Below, piece after piece: positions 24,109 through 32,841 of a DNA stretch of 64,000 nucleotides (positions are counted from its first letter, which is position 1; each line of letters starts with the position of its first letter). The stretch lies in assembly GCF_014199625.1 (NCBI RefSeq), contig NZ_JACHNY010000012.1, positions 16,343-80,342 of the forward strand, given 5' to 3'. A model generated the notes under the pieces. The model worked only from the letters and a program-made list of their open reading frames with translations, was not told the origin of the DNA and did no database searches. The position numbers were made by a program, and so were the translations under genes. This stretch comes from Sphingomonas abaci. Its GTDB lineage: Bacteria; Pseudomonadota; Alphaproteobacteria; Sphingomonadales; Sphingomonadaceae.

Positions 24109-25104
24109 ATGTTTGACGAAGGTGCTGAGGTTGAGGCGATCGAGCTTGCACGGAAGGCGCTCGCGATACTCGACGGTGCAAATGTCGGAGACACGATCTT
24201 CGCGGCACATCTCTCGCATGCCTTGGACGCAGTGATCGATCGCCGGCAGCGCGCTGCCACGCTGGCTACCTTGCAGGGTGACGGGCAAGCGACGCACCAC
24301 AACGGTGTGCCGAGCGACCCCGCCTTTCCGTGTTTTACGACAATCGATGGGCGCCCGTTGAGCGTGAACACCGGGTCGGTGTTGCACGTCACCACCAACG
24401 AGCATCAAACGGTTCTGCTACTTGTCGACGGGACAGAGGAACGGGTTAGCGAGCCCTTCGAGCTTGTCGTCGAACGCCTCGGGCTTCCGCGGAGTGTTGC
24501 ACTTCCGGCGTCGGCGGACGGCCTGATCGCGGTCGGCGCAGCGCGGCACCAACTGCGCAACCTGCTCGCTATTGTATCGGCGTTGGTCAACCAATCGCTC
24601 GACACTGGCGGCCCGACTATCGAGACCGGCCGTGAGGTGGCGGCACGCATCGCTATGCTGACGCGGATCAGCGATTTGATGCTGCAGCCGCGCGCTCGCT
24701 TCAACGACCTCGAAACATTGGCTCGGGCCTCGTTAGCTGAGGGCGGCACGGGCCGTGTGCGGCTCAAGGGACCCGCTCTACCGATCGGGTCCGCGAACGG
24801 TGCGGCGCTTGCGCTCGCCCTGCATGAGCTCGAAGTTCACGCACTCCGCTCTGGTGCCCTCAGCACGAGAGACGGTTATATCGAGCTGTGTTGGGAAATC
24901 AGTGCCCTCGACAAGCCCTATCTCTGGTTGCAATGGGCCGAGCGCCACGGCCCCGTACGGCAGGTGCCCCTTGCAGACGGTATTGGCAAGCGGATGCTGC
25001 TCCAGGCGACTCCGCGGCGGCTTCGTGGCGAAGCCGCTCTTCAGGAGCTACCATCGGGTCTGGTCTGGTCACTTCATGCGCCCGTCGCGTCTCTCTGCGC
25101 GTGA
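24109..25104 (+). CDS. HWE-type sensor histidine kinase, degenerate N-box
   Basis: 331 residues from the ATG at 24109 (AGGA upstream); the open frame before it is antisense to the neighbour. The first about 55 residues are helical, and 60-130 may be a small PAS-like sensor. The phospho-acceptor box is HQLRNLLAIVSALVNQSL (His near 147), typical of HWE/HisKA_2 kinases. The catalytic region has LALHELEVHALRSGALS, where the family has HELATNAxKYGALS, so the Mg/ATP-binding Asn appears replaced by His. It keeps LQWAERHGP (the W-x-E element). It may be a weak or non-phosphorylating kinase. No response regulator is adjacent. It is divergent from the 23401-23946 gene across the box at 23995. Confidence 0.75.
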   Translation: MFDEGAEVEAIELARKALAILDGANVGDTIFAAHLSHALDAVIDRRQRAATLATLQGDGQATHHNGVPSDPAFPCFTTIDGRPLSVNTGSVLHVTTNEHQTVLLLVDGTEERVSEPFELVVERLGLPRSVALPASADGLIAVGAARHQLRNLLAIVSALVNQSLDTGGPTIETGREVAARIAMLTRISDLMLQPRARFNDLETLARASLAEGGTGRVRLKGPALPIGSANGAALALALHELEVHALRSGALSTRDGYIELCWEISALDKPYLWLQWAERHGPVRQVPLADGIGKRMLLQATPRRLRGEAALQELPSGLVWSLHAPVASLCA

Positions 25105-25109
25105 CGCCC

Positions 25110-25298
25110 TCAGTGCATGTCCTTGGCATTGGGACCGTTGGCCTCGATCAGAGCTTCAACTGCGGCAGAACTGATCCGTTCTGCTGAGCGAAGCGCTGCC
25201 GCGGGGGTCATCGCGACATCGACTGAGTCGGGCCCCGTCACGATCACAACACCTTGCGCGACTTCCGCTTTGGAAGGCTCGTCGAACACTTCTTTCAT
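25110..25298 (-). CDS. Small conserved-looking protein, unknown function
   Basis: 62 residues, begins MKEVFDEPSKAEVAQGVVIV and ends EANGPNAKDMH. The strong ribosome-binding site AGGAGAGAGG just upstream of the ATG is the main reason to accept it. The middle (VTGPDSVDVAMTPAAALRSAERI) is acidic and helical, with no signal peptide or motif I know. It converges on the HWE-type kinase with a 5-base gap between the ends. Confidence 0.6.
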   Translation of the reverse strand: MKEVFDEPSKAEVAQGVVIVTGPDSVDVAMTPAAALRSAERISSAAVEALIEANGPNAKDMH

Positions 25299-25611
25299 TG
25301 CCTCTCTCCTGCTAAGCCCAAACGTCTAGGTCGGATCGTTGTTCAGCGGCGCCGCGCGCCAGGACGGCTCCGAGGGGCCAACATCTCGTGCGATGGACAC
25401 GAAGAGGATCTTAGCTTTTCGTCAGGGCGCCGCCTTGCGAACGGAAGCGCAGCGAGCGCGGGGATCGGGGCAATTCTCGTTCAGTATGGAAAGCTTCCAC
25501 AAAAGTCCGGAGTGCGCCAAGCGCGATCAGACCGACCCCTTTCGCCTTGGCGCCGCAGGTTGATATAGCGCGCTTTCAGCGCAGCAGACTACCAGTTCAC
25601 ATCACTTATGG
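25299..25611. other. Intergenic region, no gene supported (313 bp)
   Basis: Open frames exist on the plus strand but lack ribosome-binding sites and recognisable content. The region holds the promoter of the small gene at 25298 and the 3' end of the oxidoreductase gene. No FNR-type box is seen here. Confidence 0.4.
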
Positions 25612-26313
25612 TCAGTCATGCCCGAGGCTGGTCCGGCGTCGTTGAAGCGCAGCCTCCGCCCGCTCATGGTAGCGGCCCGAAGCGAGCTGTGCGCACGCCT
25701 TCTCGGCGGCCTGACGCACACGCTCGAGCTGCTCTCCAGCATAAGCGGAACTCATGTCCGGCACGACGCAGTCGATCCGGACATGATCCGCCTGACTCAT
25801 CCCCAGTCCTCGCCAGAGATAGACGTCGAAGATGTCCTTCAACGAGAGGACCTGCCCCTGCTCGTCGAGCCACGGCAAGGATGTTCCCGACGTGCTGAAC
25901 GACAGGAGCGGCTTGCCCGCGACCGAGGGCTGCCCAACCGACGCCTGCAGGTCCCGGAAGCTGTAGCCAGCACCGAGCACCCGCTCGACATAGCCCTTCA
26001 GCATGGCCGGCGGCAGACCAAACCAGATCGGGTAAACGAAAACGAGAATGTCGCAGTGTCGAAGGTAGTCGAGCTCAGCGGTAATGTCTGGAGCCGGCGA
26101 CCAGTCGGGGACGGTTGGCCGTTCACTGGCACGAAGCACTGGATCGAAGCCAAGCGCATACAGGTCCCGAACCTGCACGGCCTGATGGTGCCGCTCGACC
26201 TCTTGCGCATAGGCCGCGACAATCGAGTGATCGAAGCCGTCGGGCGCAGGGTTGGCGAGCACGACCAGATGATTGAACGTCGCGGGAGCCGCGGGTGTTG
26301 CTGTATCGTTCAT
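25612..26313 (-). CDS. NAD(P)H-dependent oxidoreductase, flavodoxin-like fold
   Basis: 233 residues. NHLVVLANPAPDGFDHSIVAAYAQEVER is the phosphate-binding first strand-loop-helix of the NQO1/KefF/MdaB group, and VFVYPIWFGLPPAMLKGYVERVLGAGYSF is its conserved flavin-contact segment. Members reduce quinones or electrophiles using NAD(P)H and FMN/FAD in the cytoplasm. The gene begins 14 bases after the end of the MFS transporter gene, so the two form an operon; a substrate carrier plus a reductase suggests uptake and reduction of one compound, but which is not clear. Confidence 0.85.
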   Translation of the reverse strand: MNDTATPAAPATFNHLVVLANPAPDGFDHSIVAAYAQEVERHHQAVQVRDLYALGFDPVLRASERPTVPDWSPAPDITAELDYLRHCDILVFVYPIWFGLPPAMLKGYVERVLGAGYSFRDLQASVGQPSVAGKPLLSFSTSGTSLPWLDEQGQVLSLKDIFDVYLWRGLGMSQADHVRIDCVVPDMSSAYAGEQLERVRQAAEKACAQLASGRYHERAEAALQRRRTSLGHD

Positions 26314-26326
26314 GTCCAGATCCCTG

Positions 26327-27661
26327 TTAGGCGCTTCTGCGACCCCATTCGCGGTTCAGAGCGAGCGCGGCCAGCGTGCAGGCGGCGCCGGACAGGAGGT
26401 ACGCGCCGACCGAGATTAGACCGAACTTGCTGGCGAGAAGGAGCGCCGCCAGCGGGGCAAAGGCCGCGCCGATGAACCAGGCCGCCGTGGCGGTGGTTCC
26501 AGCCCCCGTATACCGGTGGCGCGCCGAAAAGCTGCTGTTGGTCGCGCCAGAGGACTGGCCGAACGAGAGCCCGAGCAGGATGAAGCCGAGGATCATATAG
26601 ATCCATTCGCCGGTTGGCCCGCGGCCCAGAAGCTGCGGCGCGAACCCGCTATAGGCGCCGATCGCGGCGGCGGACACGCCGAGCAGCGTGCGCCGGCCGA
26701 TCCGGTCGGCGACGGCCCCGGATGCCGCGACCGCCATGAGACCCACTGCTGCACCGACCATTTCGATGACGAGGAAATGGACTGCGCTTTCGCCGGAGGT
26801 AAGTACGACCCAGGAGAGCGGGAAGACGGTGACCAGATGAAACAGCGCGAAACTCGCGAGCGGCGCGAAGGCGCCCAGGACGACGGTACGCCCCTCCTCG
26901 CGGACCATCTGGGTGACGGGCGAAGGCTGCAGCTCGCGGCTTTCGAACAGCTCCTCGAACTCGGGCGTCGAGATCAGGCGTAGCCGGGCGAACAGGGCGA
27001 CAACGTTGATGACGAAGGCAACGAAGAATGGATAGCGCCACCCCCAGTCGAGGAAGTCAGCCGGCTTGAGCGTCGTCAGCAGAAAGGCGAACACCGCCGC
27101 CGCTACGAACAGGCCGATCGGCGCGCCAAGCTGCGGAATCATGGCGAACCAGCCGCGGCGGTTGGCTGGTGCGTTCAAGGACAGAAGCGCCGGTAAGCCG
27201 TCCCAGGTGCCGCCTTGAGCGACGCCCTGACCGATGCGGAACAACGCCAGAAGAACCGCTGCGACGCCGCCCACCTGGCCATAGCTCGGCAGGAACGCCA
27301 TGGCCGCCGTCGAGCCCCCGAGCAGGAACATCGCCACCGTCAGCTTCACGCCGCGTCCGTGGTGGCGGTCGAGCCATAGGAAGGCGAGCGCGCCGAAGGG
27401 GCGGGCCACAAAGGCGAGCGCGAAGATAGCGAACGAATAAAGGGTCCCGGTCAATGGATTGACGTTCGGAAAAATCAGGCTCGGGAAGACCAGAACCGAC
27501 GCAATCGCATAGACGAAAAAGTCGAAAAATTCCGTGGATCGGCCGATGATAACCCCGACCGCGATATCCCCTGGACGAACCTGATGCTCACGGGCATTGA
27601 TCAGGCGCGCATCTCGCTCCAACGGCGTCGAATTCGCCGTACCGAGGGTGCTGGCTACCAT
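26327..27661 (-). CDS. MFS transporter, metabolite:H+ symporter type
   Basis: About 444 residues and 12 predicted membrane helices. The ATG at 27661 is preferred, having GGAGG about ten bases upstream; a GTG at 27691 is the longer option. The early segment VGVIIGRSTEFFDFFVYAIASVLVFP and the loop ARPFGALAFLWLDRHHGRGVKLT are typical of the metabolite:H+ symporter (ShiA/KgtP/ProP-like) group. Substrates in that group are carboxylates, shikimate or compatible solutes. It is co-transcribed with the flavodoxin-fold oxidoreductase. The FNR-type box at 27765 lies 103 bases upstream and could affect it as well as cyoA. Confidence 0.87.
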   Translation of the reverse strand: MVASTLGTANSTPLERDARLINAREHQVRPGDIAVGVIIGRSTEFFDFFVYAIASVLVFPSLIFPNVNPLTGTLYSFAIFALAFVARPFGALAFLWLDRHHGRGVKLTVAMFLLGGSTAAMAFLPSYGQVGGVAAVLLALFRIGQGVAQGGTWDGLPALLSLNAPANRRGWFAMIPQLGAPIGLFVAAAVFAFLLTTLKPADFLDWGWRYPFFVAFVINVVALFARLRLISTPEFEELFESRELQPSPVTQMVREEGRTVVLGAFAPLASFALFHLVTVFPLSWVVLTSGESAVHFLVIEMVGAAVGLMAVAASGAVADRIGRRTLLGVSAAAIGAYSGFAPQLLGRGPTGEWIYMILGFILLGLSFGQSSGATNSSFSARHRYTGAGTTATAAWFIGAAFAPLAALLLASKFGLISVGAYLLSGAACTLAALALNREWGRRSA

Positions 27662-27764
27662 CCCTTTACGTCCTCCGTCATTCGCCACCACGGGTTGCGC
27701 CTCACGCTCGCAACGATCCGGCCTGATGATGGTTTCACCCTACCCAAGAGCAATCGGCAAACCT

Positions 27765-27778
27765 TTGATCCCGGTCAA
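27765..27778. promoter_or_regulatory. FNR/FixK-type box TTGATCCCGGTCAA upstream of cyoA
   Basis: A perfect TTGAY-N4-RTCAA match ending 34 bases before the cyoA ATG, the same distance as the box before hemN. This suggests direct oxygen control of the quinol oxidase operon; activation versus repression cannot be told from position alone. Confidence 0.76.
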
Positions 27779-27812
27779 AGTCGGTCGAACAAGGGAGGGT
27801 TAGCGGGGACGC

Positions 27813-28991
27813 ATGCTGAGAACAGGATCGAACCTTATCCGTTGGGCCTTGCGCCTGCCAATGGTCGCGCTGCCCGCGCTGCTCGGCGGCTGCGACATGG
27901 TCGTCATGAACCCGGCGGGCGACATCGCCGTCCAGCAGCGCGATCTCATCCTGTTCTCGACAGGTGTGATGCTGCTGATCATCGTGCCGGTAATGGTGCT
28001 GACCGTGGTGTTCGCCCGAAAATACCGACGCGGCAACGCAAACAAGACCTATGATCCCAAGTTCGACCATTCCACGACGCTTGAGCTGGTGATCTGGGCG
28101 TGCCCGCTCCTGATCATCATTGCGCTCAGCGCCGTGACCTGGACGAGCACGCACCTGCTCGATCCGTTCCGCCCGCTAGAGCGCCTGGGCCCGGGCAGGC
28201 CGGTTCCCGCCGGCACCAGGCCGCTGGAGGTCCAGGCGATCGCGCTCGACTGGAAATGGCTGTTCGTCTACCCGGACCTCGGCATCGCCACGGTCAACGA
28301 GCTCGCGCTTCCCGTTGACGTGCCCGTGCACTTCTCGATCACCTCGACCGATCAGTTCAACACGCTCTACGTGCCGACGCTCGCGGGCATGATCTACGCC
28401 ATGCCGACCATGAAGTCCGAGCTGAACGCCGTGATCAACCGGCCGGTGACCAGCGAGGGATATTCGGGCAACTATACCGGCCGCGGCTATTCGGACATGC
28501 GGTTCAAATTCTACGGCCAGACCCCGGCCGACTTCGACCGCTGGGTTTCGCGCATCAAGGCAGGGGGCGGCGCCCTTCAGACCGCCAACTACCTCGATCT
28601 CGCCAAGCCCAGCGAGAAGGTGCCGGTGATGCGCTTCGCCTCCGTGCAGTCCGGCCTGTTCGACCGCATCGTCAACCGCTGCGTCGAGCCGGGCAAGCCG
28701 TGCATGGTCGACGTGATGGCGCGTGACATGGCGCGGGGCGGCGGCAATCCCGGCGATCACCGCATGGGCGCGGGCATGGCGCCGGGTCGCAGCGCGGCGC
28801 CGATCATGAGCGAAAAGCCGACTCCTGCGCTTCAGAAGGCGCCCGAGGAGAAGGGGTCCGGTCCGAACGTGACCAGGCCCGAAAAGCCCGGCGCGCCAGG
28901 TCAGACCAAACCAGGCGACCAGCGCAACCGCGACATGACAGCGGTCTCCCCCCTCCCTGTCCCCGGCGCCACCCGCGCCGTGCGGGCCTGA
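27813..28991 (+). CDS. cyoA: Cytochrome bo3 ubiquinol oxidase subunit II
   Basis: 392 residues. An N-terminal lipoprotein signal ends in LLGGC (Cys27), followed by two membrane helices (about 45-70 and 88-110) and a periplasmic cupredoxin domain (EVQAIALDWKWLFVYPDLGIA, TSTDQFNTLYVPTLAGMIYAM). The CuA-ligand cysteine pair of cytochrome c oxidases is absent, which marks a quinol oxidase. The last 95 or so residues are Gly/Pro/Lys-rich (PEKPGAPGQTKPGDQ) and extend beyond E. coli CyoA (315 residues). First gene of cyoABCD, under the box at 27765. Confidence 0.93.
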   Translation: MLRTGSNLIRWALRLPMVALPALLGGCDMVVMNPAGDIAVQQRDLILFSTGVMLLIIVPVMVLTVVFARKYRRGNANKTYDPKFDHSTTLELVIWACPLLIIIALSAVTWTSTHLLDPFRPLERLGPGRPVPAGTRPLEVQAIALDWKWLFVYPDLGIATVNELALPVDVPVHFSITSTDQFNTLYVPTLAGMIYAMPTMKSELNAVINRPVTSEGYSGNYTGRGYSDMRFKFYGQTPADFDRWVSRIKAGGGALQTANYLDLAKPSEKVPVMRFASVQSGLFDRIVNRCVEPGKPCMVDVMARDMARGGGNPGDHRMGAGMAPGRSAAPIMSEKPTPALQKAPEEKGSGPNVTRPEKPGAPGQTKPGDQRNRDMTAVSPLPVPGATRAVRA

Positions 28992-29012
28992 CCTCCCGCG
29001 AACGGAAGCACG

Positions 29013-31010
29013 ATGTCAGACACATTGCTCAAAACCGTCTTCGGTCGGCTGACCTGGGAATCCTTCCCGATCCATGAGCCGATCCTGCTCACCACCTTTA
29101 TCGTCGTGTCCCTGCTGGGGCTCGGCATCGTGGGCGCCGTCACGAAGTTCCGCCTTTGGGGCTATCTCTGGAACGAGTGGTTCACGAGCGTCGATCACAA
29201 AAAGATCGGCATCATGTACGTCATCCTGGGCGTGATCATGCTGCTGCGGGGTTTCTCCGACGCGCTGATGATGCGCGCGCAGCAGGCGGTCGCCTTCGGC
29301 GCCAACGAGGGATACCTGCCCGCGCACCATTATGATCAGATCTTCACCGCCCACGGGACGATCATGATTTTCTTCGTCGCGATCCCGCTGGTGGTCGGCA
29401 TCGTCAACTTCGTGATGCCGCTCCAGATCGGCGCGCGTGACGTCGCCTTCCCATTCCTCAATAATCTGAGCTTCTGGCTGACGGTTGCAGGCGCGATGCT
29501 GGTGATGATCTCGCTGTTCGTCGGCGAGTTCGCGCGCACCGGCTGGCTCTCCTATGCGCCGCTTGCCGAGCTCGCCTACAGCCCCGATACCGGCGTCGAC
29601 TACTATCTGTGGTCGCTGCAGATAGCGGGCGTGGGCACGACCCTGTCGGCGATCAACATGGTGGCCACGATCATCAAAATGCGCGCGCCCGGCATGACCA
29701 TGATGAAGATGCCGGTCTTCTGCTGGACCGCGCTCTGCTCCAACGTGCTCGCGATCGCGATCTTCCCGGCGCTCACCGCCGCCTTCTTCCTGCTGATGCT
29801 CGACCGGTATGTCGGCACCAACTTCTTCACCAACGAGCTCGGCGGCGCGCCGATGATGTACTGGAACATGGTGTGGATCTGGGGGCATCCGGAGGTCTAC
29901 GTCCTGGTCCTGCCGGCCTTTGGCATCTACTCGGAGATCACCGCCACCTTCTCGGGCAAGCCGCTCTTCGGTTACTCGTCGATGGTCTATGCGACGGTGG
30001 TCATCACCATCCTCTCCTACCTCGTCTGGCTGCACCACTTCTTCACGATGGGTGCAGGGCCGACCGTGAACAGCTTCTTCGGCATCGCCACGATGGTAAT
30101 CTCGATCCCGACGGGCGCGAAGATCTTCAATTGGCTGTTCACCATGTACAAGGGTGATATCCGCTTCGAACTGCCGATGCAGTGGGTTGTTGCGTTCATG
30201 CTGACCTTCGTCGTGGGGGGCATGACCGGCGTGCTGCTCGCGATTCCGCCGGCCGACTTCGTCTTCCACAACTCGTTGTTCCTCGTCGCCCATTTCCACA
30301 ACGTCATCATCGGCGGCGTCGTGTTCGCGCTGTTCGCCGGCATGACCTACTGGTTCCCCAAGGCGTTTGGCTTCAAGCTCGACGAGTTCTGGGGCAAGGT
30401 CGCCTTCTGGGGCTGGGTGATCGGCTATTGGGTCGCCTGGACGCCGATCTACGTCGTCGGCCTGATGGGCGAGCCGCGGCGCGTCCACCACTTCGACGAC
30501 ACCAGCATCCAGCCCTATTTCGTCATCGCCGCGATCGGCGCGGTCATCATCCTGGTCGGGATCCTCGGCTTCGTGATGAGCATTGTGATGGGCTTCGTGA
30601 AGCGCAAACAGCTCGCGGACGTGACGGGCGACCCGTGGGACGGCCGGACCCTGGAATGGTCGACCAGTTCGCCGCCCCCGGCCTACAATTTCGCGATCAC
30701 GCCCGTCGTGCACGACCTCGATGCCTGGTACGACATGAAGGTACGGGGCTATGAGCGGCCGGCCAGTGGCTTCCGCCCGATCCACATGCCGCGCAACACC
30801 GGCACCGGCGTGATCCTCGCGGGCCTCGCTCTCGCGCTCGGCTTCGGCATGGTCTGGTACATGTGGTGGCTGGCAGCGCTAAGCTTTGCGGGGCTGCTCG
30901 TTGTGGCCGTCGGCCACACCTTCAACTTCAATCGCGACTACTTCATCCCCGCGGACGAAGTGACCCGCACAGAGAGCAAGCGGCAGCATCTGCTGCAGGC
31001 GGGAGCCTGA
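29013..31010 (+). CDS. cyoB: Cytochrome bo3 ubiquinol oxidase subunit I
   Basis: 665 residues, the length of E. coli CyoB (663). Heme-copper oxidase catalytic subunit, pumping protons while reducing O2 to water with ubiquinol. Ligand motifs are visible: AHGTIMIFFVAIP (low-spin heme His), WGHPEVYVLVLPAFG (CuB His and cross-linked Tyr), the HH pair in LVWLHHFFTMG, and FLVAHFHNVIIGG (heme His pair). About 15 membrane helices. Follows cyoA after 21 bases and precedes cyoC by one base. Confidence 0.96.
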   Translation: MSDTLLKTVFGRLTWESFPIHEPILLTTFIVVSLLGLGIVGAVTKFRLWGYLWNEWFTSVDHKKIGIMYVILGVIMLLRGFSDALMMRAQQAVAFGANEGYLPAHHYDQIFTAHGTIMIFFVAIPLVVGIVNFVMPLQIGARDVAFPFLNNLSFWLTVAGAMLVMISLFVGEFARTGWLSYAPLAELAYSPDTGVDYYLWSLQIAGVGTTLSAINMVATIIKMRAPGMTMMKMPVFCWTALCSNVLAIAIFPALTAAFFLLMLDRYVGTNFFTNELGGAPMMYWNMVWIWGHPEVYVLVLPAFGIYSEITATFSGKPLFGYSSMVYATVVITILSYLVWLHHFFTMGAGPTVNSFFGIATMVISIPTGAKIFNWLFTMYKGDIRFELPMQWVVAFMLTFVVGGMTGVLLAIPPADFVFHNSLFLVAHFHNVIIGGVVFALFAGMTYWFPKAFGFKLDEFWGKVAFWGWVIGYWVAWTPIYVVGLMGEPRRVHHFDDTSIQPYFVIAAIGAVIILVGILGFVMSIVMGFVKRKQLADVTGDPWDGRTLEWSTSSPPPAYNFAITPVVHDLDAWYDMKVRGYERPASGFRPIHMPRNTGTGVILAGLALALGFGMVWYMWWLAALSFAGLLVVAVGHTFNFNRDYFIPADEVTRTESKRQHLLQAGA

Positions 31011-31011
31011 C

Positions 31012-31647
31012 ATGACCGACCATGCCTTGAACGCCCGGGACACGGGCACGACCTGGCATCTCGCCGAACAGGAGGACCATGACCACGGCGGCAATGGCGC
31101 CACCGTGCTGGGCTTCTGGATCTACCTGATGAGCGACGCGCTCATCTTCGCCTCGCTGTTCGCGATGTTCGGCGTGGTGAGCACCAGCTATGCCGGCGGG
31201 CCCGTTCCGCGCGAGATCTTCGACCTGAAACTCGTCGCGCTGAACACCGCCTTCCTGCTCGCTTCCTCCATCACCTTCGGCGAGGCCATGCCGCACCTGG
31301 AAGCCGGGAGGGTGGGGCCGACGCGCTTCTGGCTCGCAATCACCGGATTGCTCGGCCTCGCGTTCGTGGGCGTGGAACTCTACGAGTTCTCGCACCTTAT
31401 TGCCGAAGGTGCAGGCCCGCAGCGCAGCGCCTTCCTGTCTGCCTTCTTCACGCTGGTCGGCACGCACGGCGCACACGTGACGGTCGGCCTGATCTGGATC
31501 GCCGCCTCGCTCGTTCAGATCGGCCAACACGGTTTGATCCAGCCCATGAAGCGTCGGCTGATCTGCTTGTCGATGTTCTGGCACTTCCTCGACATCATCT
31601 GGATCGGGGTCTTCACCTTCGTCTACTTGTATGGAGTGATCCGTTGA
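31012..31647 (+). CDS. cyoC: Cytochrome bo3 ubiquinol oxidase subunit III
   Basis: 211 residues with five membrane helices, including GFWIYLMSDALIFASLFAMF near the start and GTHGAHVTVGLIWI and FWHFLDIIWIGVFTFVYL near the end, the conserved COX3/CyoC segments. It stabilises the oxidase core. One base separates it from the cyoB stop, and it overlaps cyoD by four bases (TTGA). Confidence 0.95.
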   Translation: MTDHALNARDTGTTWHLAEQEDHDHGGNGATVLGFWIYLMSDALIFASLFAMFGVVSTSYAGGPVPREIFDLKLVALNTAFLLASSITFGEAMPHLEAGRVGPTRFWLAITGLLGLAFVGVELYEFSHLIAEGAGPQRSAFLSAFFTLVGTHGAHVTVGLIWIAASLVQIGQHGLIQPMKRRLICLSMFWHFLDIIWIGVFTFVYLYGVIR

Positions 31648-32024
31648 GCACCGAACCCTACGACGCTGCGCTCCATGCGTACGGCGATACGCACGGGCAT
31701 GGGAGCCGGCTCGGCTACCGCATCGGATCGCTTCTCGCGATCGTGCTGACGGTGGTGCCGTTCTGGCTGGTGATGTCACAGCCGGGACCGGCGCCAGGTT
31801 GGACAGCAGCGGCTATCTTCGCTCTCGCGCTCATCCAGATCGTCGTCCACGTGGTCTGTTTCCTGCATCTCGACACGCGCTCCGAAGGCGGCTGGACCCT
31901 TCTGGCTTTCCTGTTCACGGCCGTGATCGTCATCATTACGATCGGCGGCTCGGTCTGGGTGATGTTCCACCTCAACACGAATATGATGCCCATGCCTGGC
32001 GGGCACATGGGGCCGGTTCGCTAA
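31644..32024 (+). CDS. cyoD: Cytochrome bo3 ubiquinol oxidase subunit IV
   Basis: 126 residues starting at a TTG that overlaps the cyoC stop. Three membrane helices: GSLLAIVLTVVPFWLVM, FALALIQIVVHVVCFLHLD and LLAFLFTAVIVIITIGGSVW. VHVVCFLHL and the terminal WVMFHLNTNMMP are typical of CyoD, an assembly or stability subunit. A rare start codon here may keep its level below that of the core subunits. Confidence 0.92.
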   Translation: MSTEPYDAALHAYGDTHGHGSRLGYRIGSLLAIVLTVVPFWLVMSQPGPAPGWTAAAIFALALIQIVVHVVCFLHLDTRSEGGWTLLAFLFTAVIVIITIGGSVWVMFHLNTNMMPMPGGHMGPVR

Positions 32025-32060
32025 TAACGGCATGCGGTGCCTGGCGGGCGTAGGTCCACG

Positions 32061-32756
32061 ATGAAGCGCGTGCTTCTCCTCGCGCTGACGCTCGGCGGCA
32101 CCTTGCTGTTCATCGCGCTTGGCGTCTGGCAGGTAGAGCGGCGTTCGTGGAAGCTGGCGCTGATCGAGGCCGTCGAGGAGAGGGTTCACGCTTCACCGAT
32201 CGCCGCTCCATCGTTGACGGAGTGGCGACGGCGGCCGCCATCGGAATGGCAGTATCGCCATGTCACCGTGATCGGTCGCTTCCTGCACGACCGTGAAACT
32301 CTGGTTCAGGCGGTCACGGAACAAGGGAACGGCTACTGGGTGCTGTCACCCCTGGTGACAACGAAGGGCGCTTGTGTTCTCATCAACCGCGGCTTTGTGA
32401 CGCCCGAGCGCGCCGATCGACGGAGTAGATCGCGGGCGCTGCCTACCGCGCCCGTGCGAGTGACCGGCCTCCTGCGACTCAGCGAGCCGGGCGGACGCAT
32501 TCTTCGGGCGAATCAGCCGCAGCAGGACCGCTGGTACTCGCGGGATGTCGAGGCGATTGCCGGCAGGCAGAATCTGTCAGGCGTTGCTCCCTACTTCATC
32601 GACGCTGACGCGAGCCCGAACGGAGGTGGCTGGCCGGTAGGGGGCCTCACCGTCATCACCTTTCCAAACAACCACCTGGTCTACGCTCTGACCTGGTTCA
32701 GCCTAGCGCTGCTGTGCGCCTACGGGTTCCTCCTGGTCCTTCGTCGCCGAACCTAG
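32061..32756 (+). CDS. SURF1-family cytochrome oxidase assembly protein
   Basis: 231 residues from the ATG at 32061. SURF1 layout: an N-terminal helix (LLLALTLGGTLLFIALGVWQVERRSWKL, where GVWQ-x-R is diagnostic), a periplasmic domain with GYWVLSPL and CVLINRGFVTPE, and a C-terminal helix after FPNNHLVYALTWFSLALLCAYG. SURF1 helps insert heme into subunit I. It follows cyoD by 36 bases and belongs to the same oxidase operon. Confidence 0.9.
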   Translation: MKRVLLLALTLGGTLLFIALGVWQVERRSWKLALIEAVEERVHASPIAAPSLTEWRRRPPSEWQYRHVTVIGRFLHDRETLVQAVTEQGNGYWVLSPLVTTKGACVLINRGFVTPERADRRSRSRALPTAPVRVTGLLRLSEPGGRILRANQPQQDRWYSRDVEAIAGRQNLSGVAPYFIDADASPNGGGWPVGGLTVITFPNNHLVYALTWFSLALLCAYGFLLVLRRRT

Positions 32757-32841
32757 TTTTTCGCCGGCCTCCATGGACCGGGCGAAGTGCGCTCGGTTCG
32801 AACCCGAGACCGGCAGACACCTTCCACCTGAGGCGCATCTC

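Noticed and set aside
29016..30785. Minus-strand open frame of 589 codons opposite cyoB
   Set aside because: Extremely Asp/His/Arg-rich with no domains; cyoB is unmistakable.
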